A stretch of 64,000 nucleotides of DNA from Datnioides undecimradiatus (GCA_008933995.1 WARS01000012.1:2356001-2420000), one strand, 5' to 3'. Counted from the stretch's first letter, positions 1 to 12,940 are shown. Numbers and translations: made by a program. Notes: generated by a model from the sequence alone, not told the origin.

Positions 1-3000
1 CTTAAAGCCCGTGCGAGGGAACGGCGAGCAGGGTATATTTAACCTCTCTGCAGCTCATGGTGAGTCCAGCAGAGTGTGATTTTGGCTCTAAAAGACCAGT
101 AACATCTGATCTCTCCAAGGATGTAATCAGGAGCCGAGGTGTAAATCTGCCCAGCCGAGGAGAGAATTAAGCTAATGCAACCAGCCGAAGGCCAGCCTGG
201 TTGTATTTCTCCCTCTGTCAGCATGCTGTCCACAGGGCTGCCTCCTTAGCTCCTGGAGACGGACTGTCAGGGCCAAACAGTAATTGGTCAGGGGGGACTA
301 CACAGAGAGGAACATCTAATTACTAAGAAACATGTTCTCCTCCCTAGGTCGTGCAGGTAGATGAATGCCTTGTGATATTTATGTGCCAACCATAGTTGAA
401 ATTAGAGTCGAGGTTATCGACCCAAGTGCATTCAATATGAACTTAAACCCCCCCTCCCCCCCACTCCGCTCACACTCAAAATATGTTCTGTCGCTTGGAC
501 ATTTTGACCTCACTGTGCAGACTGATGTATGTGCAGATTTTGGTTTTGCATTCGTTTGTTGAAGGGGGTAAAGTTTCTCTGTGCTCGTCTTAAACCCGAG
601 TTTAAGGTGGGTACATGGCAGGTTTTGGTTTCGTGACTGCACAGCTGATTTGGAAGCCAGTCATGGTGCAATGTGCAGCTCGCACAAGGACGAAACTTTA
701 AGACAGGGCATTAAAAGGCATCTCGCTATCTCTCGTCAAACTATCAAACTTTTTAAATAACAAATATTTTCATATCCATAGATTATGTAATTTCAATCAG
801 AAGGAAGCAGTAAATGGCATTTTCAGTATTTTTAACAATGTAATCTGAGTTTGGGTTTTTGGCACGAACACAAACTAATTTTCCCATTTATTTTTAACTT
901 AAAGATCTTTTTTTTTCTATCACTCTTACTTCTTAGAAGTGTATTATTGGCCTTTCGGATTGACATCTTTATGCAGAGACCTTGTATTATGCAACATCCA
1001 AATGTGGATTTAAAGTGCTCTGCATTCTTTTATGAACAGCCATAAAAGTTGTCAAAATGGCACGGTGAGATTTGAAACATTTAATAAGAAAAGTCAGGCG
1101 ATTGCTCTTAAAATACCCATTATTCACCCTCTTAAACTCTTCAAATGGGTTGAGAAAAAGTGCAAAGCTCAGCTAGCTATTATAAATGTTTCTTGCCGTG
1201 GATTTGTCTTTGCCATCTTGAAGAATAAAGACCAGTGAGTGTGGAGATGAAGGATGCTCTGGAGCCAGACAGTTCGTCTGCCTGCCAATTTTCAGATCGC
1301 AACACTTCAGGTGTCTTTAATCTCCTGCACAGTCAGGGCTGCAGAGGAATTAACTTTCTGCAAAGAATTCTGCAAGAGCAGCTTTTATTTTCCCATGTCA
1401 CTCTGCATCCAGGCTGAACATTAATTGGCACTCAAAGTGTGCAGTGTGTTTTGGCTCTGTTCCTCCACTGGGGGGAGACTCTGAGAAGGACAAGCCCCTG
1501 GCTACACAAAGGGATAATTTTGTTTACACAGTCAGAATTAATGACTTTATCTGGGCCTCTCATGATTTTATTGGCCTTAAGTGTGTCTAATAGTCTGGTA
1601 ATTACTTCAAAGCAGTAAACAGTTGGCAGATGTCTAACTCATGCGGCCACATGGTTAAAGCCAAGGCTGTTTGCTGAAAACAAACCTTATTAACCCAGAG
1701 GGTCTTTGTTGATTTCTAGTGAGTGTTTAGCTGTAATCCCAGAAGTTAAATGTGCTGATAAATACTGAACAGAGACATAGCCGTATGGCTGACTCCAGCA
1801 GCACCAACAGTTTCCCTCAGCCTGCAGGGGCCTGCGGTGGCTCGGCCCTGCCTCTCTGACCCCGTTGTGATTGACTTGATCTTCCAGAGAAAAGCTCCCA
1901 TGACCTCAAAAAAACTCGAGGAAACAGGGGATGAAGACAGACATGGCAGCGCAACAATAGCCAACTTCTCCCCCTCCCCTCCCACACCCACAGTCAGCAT
2001 GTTTGAATTATTACTTTACAATGACATGGGGGCTTGAGGTTGCCATGTCGAGGCCACATTTGACATCTCTGAACTTAATCTGAGAGGAAAATGGAAAGAA
2101 AGCTGGAATTGATGGCTGCTCCGACACAACAATAGCTCCTAATTTCTGATGTCTGCTTATTTTTAATCATCCTCTGTGCAAAAGAACTGACAGGGGTGGA
2201 TAATAAATCAGAAATATTATAATTAATTAGACTGTTATAATAAATTAGATCTAAACATTATCACTGGATCATGATACATCAGGGACAAAAAGCCTCCTTA
2301 ATGATTTTGAGTAATTAAGTGTCAGTCTGAGGAGGATCCTGGCAGTCTTTGCTTGAACTGTTTCAAATTCAGATGTCCAGTCAGCAGTCAGCAGTAATTA
2401 GCTGTGCAGGGTGTTAGACACCTAACAGGTTGTGTTGTTTTCATCTCTGGGGTTAAATGCCACTTCCCCCCCGTGGAGTCCACTGCTCGCCGTTGCCGTA
2501 CAGCCTGTGGTCGGGACAACACCTTGGAGCCAAACAATTACATCAAGGTCATGGAGAGGAGGAATGCGCCGCCGATTAGTGCAGGAGTCCAGCAGCAACC
2601 TGCAGAGCCCACTCCTCACATGCAGCGTTGGCGACTTGATGCATTCAAATCAAACGCCGATTTCTTGGGTTCACGTGTTTGGTTTGATTTCACTTTCTGC
2701 GAGTCCTGAAGATCTTAAGGCCACAGCTCCGGACGCAAAAAGAAAGAACATTCATCAAAAACACTTGTGTTCAATTAGAAAAAGCTTGAAGTCTTACAGG
2801 GCGACTCCGCGGGTTATTATCTTTTTTCTCCGTTCCTCTCAATCGAAACTCTCGGACCATTTGCCTGCCAGAGGTCGGCTCTAGAAACCAGCAGGGTTGA
2901 AATATCCCCCTGACCACATGAATAAAGTTGGTATAAAGTTTATCCTCCAATAGACTTTCTGTGCGTATTGTCCCTTTCTCCAAATTCCTACAGTGGATGA

Positions 3001-4078
3001 GATAAAAACATATTGCCCTGAGAGCTGAAGCAGCACGTTAAAATGATCTAGTCAGCATATTTGTCCTCATCTAATTCGAATCCTTAACATTATGAAAGCA
3101 TAAAATCCAGGGTTTGGCCATTGGATATATTTATTTACTTTTGAATACTAGTGTTGTTTTTATTTTGTATTAAAGTACACAAAGGTTAACACACTGACGC
3201 GGTTTTATTACAGGGCAGATACAGATACAGTACAGGCTGTTTTCCTCTGGAAGCCTGCTAGCGTTAATTTTTTTCCACGAGTCACCTGTTGACACTAAAC
3301 TCGCGGCACTTGTGAAGTGTTTATTGCAAACGAATTTCTTTTAAGAGAAGGTGGCTTCTTACAAACACAAGCCGGCCTCCGTTGTTTGGGTTTGACACTG
3401 TCCCACAGAAAGTCGAACGGGTCCTGACGCGTTAACAATCAGTGCGCAAAAACCTGTATAAAAAAAGACTAATTATATTTTCAATCGAACTGTTGCAAAC
3501 CACATTTCTCTTTCATCAGAGGCGTTGAGACTAATTTTGATTTTAAACATATTTATATTGAATCTGTACGCTGTTTGTAACAGATACACTTGTAGTTTGT
3601 AAAAGAAAATCAGATATTTGCGATCCGTGCGTGGGAGCGTCGCTGTAACTTGCGTTCAGATGAGACCAGTTGTAGTTTTAATCATCATGACAACAAGATC
3701 AAATATCAGGCATAAAGCATTTGAAATATATATTTGAGACCTTAAAAGTTCGCGAAAAATAAATGTTCTGTTGACCTTTATAAATTAATAGATAGCACTT
3801 TTTTAAAGTGTCTGAGCTCCACTTCGCGTGTATGTTTGTGAATTTAGTTTGAAACATATTCTTAATATAAAGACTTTATCATAACCAACACAAAGTCCGG
3901 TGCGTAATTACGCACGGGCAATAGTTAAAAGGCACTAACGTGTCTTAAGGGCAGTTAAAAGCAGTATCGGTGCTCATTGATAGGGAGATTGTGTCAATAC
4001 ATCGGGACAGAAAGGAGGGGTGTGACCATCTCAAAAGTTTTCTTCAATGGGCTACCTGTAGAGGCTCCGGGCGCTGCG
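1..4078. other. Non-coding upstream flank of foxi1
   Basis: No open frame here looks coding: all are short, lack plausible splice contexts and resemble no protein I know. The stretch contains AT-rich blocks with homeodomain-type TAATTA/ATTAAT cores, for example around 2190-2330. The last 400 bases before the gene include a forkhead-like TGTTTGT core near 3833 and the palindrome at 3900-3915. It probably carries the proximal foxi1 promoter and perhaps distal enhancers. That is inferred from position and base composition only. Confidence 0.5.
3900..3915. promoter_or_regulatory. Perfect 16-bp palindrome upstream of foxi1
   Basis: GTGCGTAATTACGCAC reads identically on both strands. It lies about 165-180 bases upstream of the TATA-like box and about 255 bases upstream of the start codon. 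The centre, GTAATTAC, contains a TAATTA homeodomain core, and the flanks (TTACGCA) resemble half-sites for basic leucine-zipper factors. It could bind a dimeric regulator of foxi1. No regulator can be assigned from the sequence alone. Confidence 0.45.
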
Positions 4079-4079
4079 C

Positions 4080-4086
4080 ATAAATA
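4080..4086 (+). promoter_or_regulatory. foxi1: Putative TATA box of foxi1
   Basis: ATAAATA occurs 83 bases before the foxi1 start codon. This would place transcription initiation near 4110 and give a 5' leader of about 60 bases. The match is to a non-canonical TATA sequence and no cap site was identified, so the assignment rests on motif and distance. Confidence 0.45.
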
Positions 4087-4168
4087 CTCCTCCCTCCGAG
4101 GACGAGTTCAGTCCTGAGGGAGAGACACTCAGAGGAATTAGGTTTGGGGAATCTGGTTTGGGTGGATT

Positions 4169-5533
4169 ATGAACGCTTTTGGACACCAACCATCTAACCA
4201 GCAGACCAGTCCCATTCAGCACCACAGCGCTCAGGAGCTCCTGGACATGGCCGTGTACTGCGACAACTACGGTGTGTACCAACAGAACCTCCACCACCAT
4301 CACCCCCAGAGGCCGCCGACGCATCCCTCAAGCTACGGCCTCGGAGAATACACCTCGCCGTCCACGAACCCATACCTATGGCTGAACGGACCCAGCATCA
4401 ACTCCTCTCCTTATCTTCCCGGGAACAACGGCACATCCTACATTCAGTCCGGATACGGGTCGAACCAGAGGCAGTTCTTACCGCCTCCCACCGGGTTTGG
4501 TGGGGCTGACCTGGGGTGGCTGTCCATATCCAGCCAGCAGGAGCTCTTCAAGATGGTCAGACCACCTTACTCGTACTCGGCACTGATAGCGATGGCCATA
4601 CAGAACGCCCAGGACAAAAAGTTGACTCTCAGTCAGATCTATCAGTATGTGGCTGACAACTTCCCCTTTTATAAGAAGAGTAAAGCTGGATGGCAGAATT
4701 CAATCCGCCACAACTTGTCACTGAACGACTGTTTCAAAAAAGTGGCTCGGGACGAGGATGACCCCGGTGAGTTTTAATTGCCAAAACCAGATATTTCTGT
4801 GAGAGACCGTTTTATTAAACGTGTTTTAAGACTTGCCTTGATGTTGCTTTAACTCTTTTAAAATGGCGAAATTGATCTTAAATGAGCGGATTCATCCTAG
4901 AGTATTGTCAGTTTTATGAAATGATATGAATTAAATGAACGGTTTCATATTTTGAGCCACAGATTTCCATACTTAACCATTGTTTTTATTGATCATCCAG
5001 GGAAAGGAAACTACTGGACGCTGGATCCGAACTGTGAGAAGATGTTCGACAACGGGAACTTCAGGCGGAAGAGGAAAAGGAGAGCTGACGTAAACGGCGG
5101 TGACAGCACCTCTCTGCCCGTCAAGTCAGAAGACGGCGCGCACAAGCTCTCAGACACCGCCAGCCTCCTGAGCTCCTCCCCGCCAAGCTTGCATGGATCC
5201 CCGGCCTCCACGGAGCCCAAATCGTCCCCGTCTCCCTCCGCGGAGCACAGCCCGTGTTTCAGCAGCTTCGTGTCCAGCGTGAACTCGCTGCTGTCGGGCA
5301 GCGGTGGCACCGACAGCTCACGGGTCGGGGAGCGGGACTACAGCTCCGGGCATCTAGGGGGACTGTCACAGAGCAGAGAGGGCATGTCCGGACTGGGCTC
5401 CTACTCGCCCACTTTAATCTCTCCCTTGAACTCTGACAACAGCAGAATGAACTACTACACATCAGTACAGAGCATCTCCAACCATTTTAGTGTTAATAAC
5501 CTCATATACAGCCGGGAAGGAACAGAGGTGTAG
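4169..5533 (+). CDS. foxi1: Forkhead box protein I1 (Foxi1), two coding exons
   Basis: Nuclear winged-helix transcription factor. In fish, Foxi1 is known for roles in otic placode, pharyngeal arch and ionocyte-type cell development. Coding exons are 4169-4766 and 5001-5533, separated by a 234-base intron with a CCG|GTGAGT donor and a CCAG|GG acceptor. The intron splits a glycine codon (phase 1), and the spliced product is 376 residues. The forkhead domain covers about residues 131-225: it opens with [14 protein letters not shown], has the recognition helix [13 protein letters not shown] at 175-187, and ends in the basic tail RRKRKRR, a likely nuclear signal. The N-terminus is Tyr/Gln/His-rich with a HHHH run at 42-45. 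The middle C-terminal part is Ser-rich, and the last 20 residues ([10 protein letters not shown] to REGTEV) form a distinctive tail. From memory, the N-terminus, domain and tail are nearly identical to zebrafish Foxi1. The start is the first ATG after the TATA-like box and opens the recognised N-terminus [10 protein letters not shown]. No defect is seen. Family membership is certain; I1 versus another FoxI paralogue is discussed in the findings. Confidence 0.96.
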
Positions 5534-6030
5534 ACTTACTGAAAAATCACCCATTAGCCTTCACATTTGTTAAGTAGCCAAGTGTTATTACTTATTATTC
5601 ATCCTCTGATTCGGTGGGCCTCATTATAAAACTAGCACTGGAACTGAACTGGTATTTTGTTTTCACAGTAAACCCTCCTAACTGGGAAATATAGGCTATA
5701 TTAGAAAGGAGTACGAAAGGACACTTCTTCAAACAAACTGTCTAATAATAGAAAATAAATCCATCCACACATCAGCCCACGGAGATGTATCATGAGCTGA
5801 TGGACGCTTACTTCTCTTTTATTTTTATTATTATTAAATACTTCTTGTAGCTGCTCGGTTGGGCCTGAATCCCCGTCTTAAAAGAGGAAGACGATATGTA
5901 CAGAAATTATTTTCATAAGAAAATACATGGCATGTATTTTAGACTGAAATGTGTATTGTGTTTTATTTAAACTCACGTCGATGTTTGAATAAAAGTCATT
6001 TATTTTAACTCCATGGTTGATGCTCGTGTG
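5534..6030 (+). other. foxi1: Likely foxi1 3' untranslated region
   Basis: The sequence after the foxi1 stop is AT-rich with no open frame of interest. An AAATAAAT signal at about 5753 is a possible early poly(A) site. The stronger candidate is AATAAA at 5988-5993 followed by a GT-rich stretch near 6014-6031. That gives a 3' UTR of roughly 470-490 bases. The end is predicted from motifs only. Confidence 0.6.
5988..5993 (+). terminator. foxi1: Putative foxi1 poly(A) signal
   Basis: A canonical AATAAA hexamer lies 455 bases after the stop codon. The GT-rich sequence about 20-40 bases downstream fits a cleavage-stimulating element. An earlier AATAAA near 5754 could be used as an alternative. 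Confidence 0.6.
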
Positions 6031-6783
6031 TCATTTTCCACCCAAGCGTAATGAGTGCTGGATGTGTAAAATCCGAAATAACCATCAGGGTCAAGGCATC
6101 TTTTATTATTTACCTACTTAAATCTTCAGCATGGGAGAAATGTCAACGCTTCTCTGTTATATTCTCATAATCCTATTCAGACTTGCAGAGTCAACTCAGT
6201 TCTATTGTAGCCTGCATCAGTTTCATCTTAACATTGACGTGCCTTGAACTAATCGTGCACAGCTTTCAGATTAGGAACAAAATCGATATTAAAAACATGT
6301 TTTTTGTAGATTTTTTTTAACATTAAATCGACCATTTTCAATATTTATGTCCCTCCTGGAGACTCGGTGAGGCCAAAAGAAGATTTACGAAAACTCAGAT
6401 TAAGTTCTCAAACGTTTTGTTATCTCAAGAAAGTGGCAAATAAACCGGTATAAATGCCTTTAGCGCCTGTCAGGAAATCTGAAGTCAAGTGGCTGTAAGC
6501 GGTAAAGTGTGTAAGACAGAGACATTTTCCGCTTGTCACTTCCAATAGCCCCATTTCAACATGCAATCAGACCTTTAACTTACTTCCACGAGGTTCAGGA
6601 GTTCAGCTTTTTGTCTGGGCTGGAGCTGACTCAGACTGCGCCTGTTTGATGTTAACCTGTTTGCTGAATATTGCACCTGTCTCCGTCTATTCCGAAAAAA
6701 AAGGCTTGTCACGCAAAACGCTGGCTGTTTCGTGTGTGTGTCTGTGTGGGTCCTGTTAATGGGATTTGTTTTTTTTCCTTTTG

Positions 6784-6786
<3 letters not shown>

Positions 6787-6825
<39 letters not shown>
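6787..6825. repeat. (TG)n microsatellite
   Basis: About 19 uninterrupted TG units lie 0.8 kb beyond the foxi1 poly(A) signal. The reverse strand reads as a Thr-His repeat in an open frame, which is an artefact of the repeat. Confidence 0.97.
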
Positions 6826-6828
<3 letters not shown>

Positions 6829-7547
6829 GTAGGCCTATTGGGAAACCACTGTGGAAGAGCATCCGCTGAACAAGAAGAGTTCAACGGCATGTAAGGTTCT
6901 TTTGTTGTTGCTTGTAACCCAGAGGGACGCAACAGAAAGCCTGCCATTTGGGGAGAAATTATTACGAAGCCCAATGCAGAGGAAATGTTCAAGTGATTTA
7001 ACACCCCGGTCCTGTCTTATTTCCAAACAATATGGATACGCACGGAATCAAAGCCTGTAAATAAAAGGAAACACCTCTTAATTGGTTGATAATTGAAATC
7101 ACTCAGGCGCTCTGTGGTCTGGAATAAAAGAAAAATTAATTGACAAGACTTTCGTGCCCCATGTTGGAACACAATGGAGGCTGGCAATTCAAGAGATCCC
7201 CTCCTGGGCTCAAATGAAAATATTGCGATCTGAAGATCTGGGAACAAATTATCTCCCTCAGGCCACATTTTGCTCTATTATCTGCGGAGCAGGGCCACGG
7301 ATCAGACAAAGAGGATTTTTGTCATACAGGAACAGGTTCTCACAGTAACTAGTTTTCTGTTGAAATCCTCATCACGTCCAGTGAATGGAGTGTAAAGCCT
7401 TTCACAATAAGAGGCCTTTTAGTGCTTATTACTGTCATTTCTTGACCCCTCACTTCAGTCTTAACCATTTTTTTCCCCGGCTCAGTGTTGAATTTCTGAC
7501 CCAGGATAGTGTTAAAAATCTATTATATCAAGTGGTTTTGAATTGTA

Positions 7548-7875
7548 ACAAGCACTTTTACTTAAGTATGCATGAGCGTAAATCTAATGCGCTTTACTTG
7601 AATGTTTCGATTTCATTTTAGTCTGCTGTGCATCTCTGCCACATTTTAATGGCAAGTATTTTCCTTTTTACTCTACTACATTTATCTGACAGCTTTGGTT
7701 TAGAAAATATGTAATCCACTAATAGATTATGACAGATTAATCTCTCCTGCAATACATGAAGTGCTTAAACTTAGCCACACCTGCAACATCAGTGATGCAC
7801 ATGCAATAATTATAATCCAATAACAATGTAGTTATATGCTTAAGTACAATATCTGAATCCTTCCTCCACCACTGA
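7548..7875. repeat. Degraded interspersed repeat (percomorph type)
   Basis: The segment contains phrases I recognise from a very common percomorph dispersed repeat. These include a 'cacttttacttaagta' stretch near 7553, 'ctctactacatttatctgacag' at about 7671-7692, and a 'tacaatatctgaatccttcctccaccactg' end at about 7845-7874. Internal matches are diverged. I do not recall a secure family name or class. Boundaries are approximate, and identification is by memory of the consensus rather than by alignment. Confidence 0.7.
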
Positions 7876-10800
7876 CATCAGCAATATCATGCAACCCCCA
7901 AGCTTGCATGCAAAGCAAACAGAGTACCTCCACTTGCTTTCCAAGTTCAATTCCGCCCTCTCAGTTCTCAGAAATGTAACGCTTCAGTGCCCTGTGCCTG
8001 AAGGGCACATTTACCCAGCTCACATGAATATCAGTCAAACCACCATGTCTCTGCTCCACCTGCTCGAGGGCCCCTGGCTGCAGGGCTGAAGGCCTGGGCC
8101 CAGCAGAGTACCTCAGCATAGGGGTGGCCATCGGTCCCCACATATGCCTAGTGGGCTAAACCCATAATGATGGGTTTCAGCCTCAAAGGGTCATCCCTCC
8201 AAGGCGAGGTTGGTTCATAATTGAAGGAGCTGGTGTTTCAGAACTGGATTATTTTAATCCTCTTTCTCTTTTACGGGACTGGATACACCAGCAAGTCATC
8301 TGGTGCCAACTGTGGAGAGCAGGGATGGGTATTTCCCAAAAAGTGCATCATCTCTTTCACCTGCACTCTATTTTACAGAGACAGAACAACTGCTTCAGAA
8401 AAAATAATAAACAATACAAAATGGTCATTGCTATGCTATGTTTAGGTGTTTTCGGTTTAGGATACCACAGTTTAGATATGACAACTGGAAAGACGTGAAG
8501 ACGAGTCGCCTGCAGTGTCAGACCTGGAGGCTTGTCCACCAGTGAGTGACATGAGCCTGAATGATGAATCACCACTGGATAAAGTTCCACTCAGCAAAGT
8601 GAGAAACTCAACTCCCATTAGTGTGGAAGTGAGATCTCCTTAACTGATAAATAAGCAACAAGAACAAGACCTGCAACCCTCCTTTACTCTGAAACCTGCT
8701 TTTGAGATGCGCGACAATTTGTTGGTTTGTGAAGCATTCAGGATTTCAAATAGAAAGATGTGTCCACAGCCTAATAATTCTCCACAGTCCATATAACACA
8801 AGCTCAGACAACTCTGAGCGGTAAGGGACTGTGCTTTTGACCCCAGTGAAGAACATGATAGCTTAGCCAGGGAGGGGGTGCTGATTACAGTCTGAGTCTA
8901 CCCTGAAATTTCACATCTGTTTGTAGCAGTCAGTGGGCATTATAGAGATAATTTCTTATATTACAGCTCAATCTCTTGAGGAAGTTAAATATTTAAGAGA
9001 ACAATATGATGACAGCTTCTGGGGAAGCCACGATATGTCTGTAAGGAGGGGGGTTCGGGTGTGTGTCGGTGGGGGGACCTCTCTTCGCTGCACTTTAAAA
9101 GGATTGTGTGTGCAAATGATAGCTGAGGAGAATGTCTATCAGTTGGCATGACCTGATTCGGTTTCATCATTCCCCATCCCAGGCCCATAAAAAGCCTAAC
9201 GTATGGGCTGGTAACGGCATGGGATCCCCGCTCTGGATGAGCAGCCATATGGATTATTTTATACAGAACAGGAGCCATCTCAGCACAAACCTGCTCGGTC
9301 TGTGAGAGCATGTGAAAACAGGGAGAAGCACACTCACAGTCTACATTTAAATACGAGCGCAGTCTTTTTTCCAGATGAACTGAAGTCAGATACAACTTTG
9401 AATCTCAGTGCACAGGATAAAACAATCAAAACCGAATGCTAAAATGCAAAATAACTCAAAAAAGTTTCCACAGTGCAACCAGTTAGTTGCTGCACATGTA
9501 ACTTTCTGTAATCACGTCGACCTCAAGCGCTTCCCCCAGTTCTAGCAGTGGAAACAAGCTGGTTTGGATGCAAGGACCTAGAATTATTGGTGAGCACAGG
9601 AAGGGCAGCCACTTCAGAGCCAGTAAGGCTTGCCAGCAGAGGAACCTGCTGAAAGAGTCAAAGAGATACAAGGATTAACGGACTAGAACGAGTCCCAGTA
9701 AATCCACAGCCAGGGCCTGTCTTCACATCGCTCTGTCTGGAAAACCTATCCCCAAAACAATGTAACTTATCCCCTGCTCACTCTAGTGCTGGAATATATT
9801 TTGACAAAGTCTTTGTTCTCACATTAGGGAACTGTAGGCAGATCATCCGTTATCCGTGACCTTTGTCATAACAAACCATGGCAGTGGTTTTACACACTGC
9901 TGAGAGGCCAGAAAAGAAGGTTCACATCAACCTGACTGATGTTTTAAACAAATTATGGGTCACCCCAACTCGCTTAAAGCCAAAAAATCAAATATGTAAA
10001 GACAATACTCAGCCTTGTTCCTAATTCTTCACTGCAGTGGATTATTTTTTAAAAAACAATATTCTCAGATAATCTCAACACAGTGAAAGGCTTACTCATA
10101 AGCTCCTCAATAAATCTGCAGCCATTCATCACCTACATGAAATTCCAAACCATGACCTTATGAGAACAATATTCAGGGTTCATGGAACATCAATTTCTAT
10201 GTGCAGTGCAGCAGAACAAATATCTGAGTAACGGCCAATATGTAATCATTTTAGCTCGGTTCAGGGACCACTTTAAGTCTTGCACATGATAATAGTGCAT
10301 TTGACCTGGCAGCGCACACTAAAACTCACTGTGGTGACTGCTGCTGTGTGTGAATAAGCCGGAGACATACGGTTAAAAAAAACAAACCTGAAAGTAATGT
10401 TAACCTAAATGTTGAAATTAAAGGGACTGAACCAAACTGTTTTAACATTTCAGTGGACAATAGCGTGTTTTTAGCTGATGCCTCGCAGTGATACCACCCG
10501 GCTAGCAACACCTGCATGCTGTCATTACCTGCTCGTCACAGACAGGAAGTGGTGACAGATGAAAGAGGAAGTAGATTCCCAGAGGGACTCCTTTTTAACT
10601 GTTGCAGCCTGGACTTTTGGTGGCGAGACGGAAGTGAGGAGATCATTCAGTGCTCAGGGGATCCTCAAAATAGCTACTTCTGTACCACTTGTCAGTCAGT
10701 GTCAGTGGTTCTGAGGGAAGCTATCTCTCAGTATGTATGTTACATCAGACACAATCCCTGTTGTCAAAAGACACAGCCCACCTGGAGCACATCTGAGGTT

Positions 10801-10963
10801 TAAGACACGGACGTCATTCGGAAGCAGATGCAGAGTTATGTTTTGCAGCAGAAGCGGGCAAGAACTGACCTCTTGTGTTTTTCTGCAACCGGCTCCAATG
10901 ATGCATTATTCAGCTTCAGCCCTGTGTGATGCTGGTGCATCTGCCCCGAGGAATTCATTGACT

Positions 10964-10976
10964 GCCCCCCCCCCCC
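10964..10976. repeat. Poly(C) tract
   Basis: A run of 13 cytosines. Runs of this kind also occur at 39.84, 43.63 and 53.13 kb and are prone to length errors in assembly. Confidence 0.9.
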
Positions 10977-11369
10977 AAACAACACTCGCCCGGCCCCTAA
11001 TGAGACCCCCTACCTCCTGCCTCTATTATGAGGGATGCATACCAATAGAGAGACAGGAGAGGGGAGACAGACTGAGCCTCAGAGACCTCTGGAGCCCTCC
11101 CTGGTCTAAACCATCAAACGCACCCCTCACAGAGAGTCAAATAATGGGCCTGATAAACACTGAACCAAGTTTTCCCCATGTAAGCCACAGATGATCTATG
11201 GCTGAAGGCTCTAAATGATAGCCTCTCGAAAGGGACAGACATGCCCCCCCCCAAATGCTCCTTTTGTGTTTGCCACTAATCCCAGCCTGCACTTCAAGGC
11301 CCCGGCTCACTTCTGAGGCGGCTGCTATCATCTTAAAGAGGAGAGAAAGAAAGGCAGCACTTTTAAAGT

Positions 11370-11475
11370 GCTTTAATCAAGAAGATGTAATACCGTGATA
11401 AGCTGATCACCCCCTTAAGCATGTAATTATACCGCAATCAGCTATTAATATTATTACCATTCACGTCTTTCTTTC
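11370..11475. promoter_or_regulatory. Candidate conserved non-coding block
   Basis: AT-rich, non-repetitive sequence with several homeodomain-compatible cores (TAATTAT, ATTAATATTATT) and paired GATAAGC/GCTGATCA motifs around 11397-11408. The composition resembles vertebrate developmental enhancers and it contains no open frame. Conservation is not observed here; it is a guess from texture and from position 6 kb downstream of foxi1. Confidence 0.22.
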
Positions 11476-12940
11476 TTTTTTGCTGCCAGGAATAATTAAC
11501 ATGCTGAAATTTCTACAGAGTATGAAAATACCGACTGGACATTGTTTCATATTTCTAATACTTTATTTCAAAACAGTTTTGGACACATTCACCTCTTTGT
11601 AAGGCACAGGGCTACTATTTTAGGACTATGGAGATACCATGCACATCAAAATGAGCCTGGCTTGTGCAGCAGCAGCCCAGGAAACAGAGAGAAGATGCTT
11701 ATTTGCCAGACAAGTGTTCAAACAAACATCAGTGCACAGCAAGTGCTATGTGTTGACTCTGGTATTGGAGTCTATCAACCCCAAACAGCTTGTGTGTCAA
11801 CCATAAACACAAGACGTGCACCCTGTCTGGGAAAACAGGCTTCCAGCCTCAGCGCTGCTGCAAAAGCTTCTCTGTTAACACTTCGAGTTGCGCTCACGCT
11901 GCCATCAGTGCTCATGCTGTTTTTCATGATAAAAACAAGCAAGCGTTGTGTCGCTCCAACTCATTTAGCGCGGTCTGTTCCCCTTTTTGTCATGTGACGG
12001 CATTCCAGTGCTGTGACATAATCCAGGATGCAACACGTACACGTGTTGCTGTGCATGTTTTCAAATGTGCATGTGCATCCACCTCCACGGTGATGCTGAC
12101 AGCACCGCTGAGAGGCCGACATCATCCACAGAAGTGTGTTGACATGCCCCCACTTGACAAAGGGGCCTTTTTTTATTCTCTGTGAGGGAAAATAGGTTTT
12201 TACAAGCCTCGGATAATCTGAGACACACAACGGTGCAATTAAAACAGCAAGAGGGTAGCACTGTATTTAGCCCGCGAAATAGAGATGCTGTGATGATTAA
12301 TGTGTGAATCGCTGGGCCACTTTCATGCCCCTGTGTTGACTTAAATGCATTTAAAGGAGAAACAGAGCAGAGAAGCTCACTAAATAAGGAGGAAAGTACA
12401 TGTTGACCCACTATAAATCAGTAACTTGTCACGGTGTAATGATGATGCGGCCTGCTAACCTTAGCTCTTGCATGTTAGTTTAGTATAGTAAAATACATGA
12501 AAAACCAATCCAGAGTTTGGTTTTCGTGATATCTCGCAGGGTCCATCTCAGCCGACTACTGCTGCAAACCAGGCTGCATGTTTTTCTAACCCCTACTGTT
12601 CTCAGCATGGAGCAGCTTTTTAAACCCTCATCACTACGACGAGAAAGCGGTGAGCAGCTTCTGAATAAAGGTCCGCAGAGCCACAATTGAGTTTTCTTGA
12701 TTTCAAAAGGAAAAAATACCATGCCCTTTTTTTCTATAGCATCTTTCTATGTTCATCCACTTCGACGAGGCTAAATGGGTCATTAAAAGAACAGTTAGGG
12801 GACACACTTTTCTATTTACTTTAAACTGCCGGGGAGCAACTCACTGACAGGGACATCAAGATTGATGGGACGCCGTCTTAATTAGGTGGGTCAGGACTTG
12901 GCTAGATAGCTTTGTGCAACTGTCAGTGCCCCTCCCTATA

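Noticed and set aside
2432..2884. 150-codon plus-strand open frame upstream of foxi1
   Set aside because: Overlapping frames are also open, composition is not coding-like, and no family resemblance is seen; it probably reflects local GC content.
4052..4324. Minus-strand frame over the foxi1 start
   Set aside because: It is the antisense shadow of foxi1 exon 1.
6575..7004. Minus-strand frames with Thr-His repeats
   Set aside because: They are translations of the TG microsatellite at 6787-6825.
8985..9395. 136-codon minus-strand open frame
   Set aside because: No recognisable domain, no splice or promoter context, and low-complexity G/T sequence at one end; consistent with chance.
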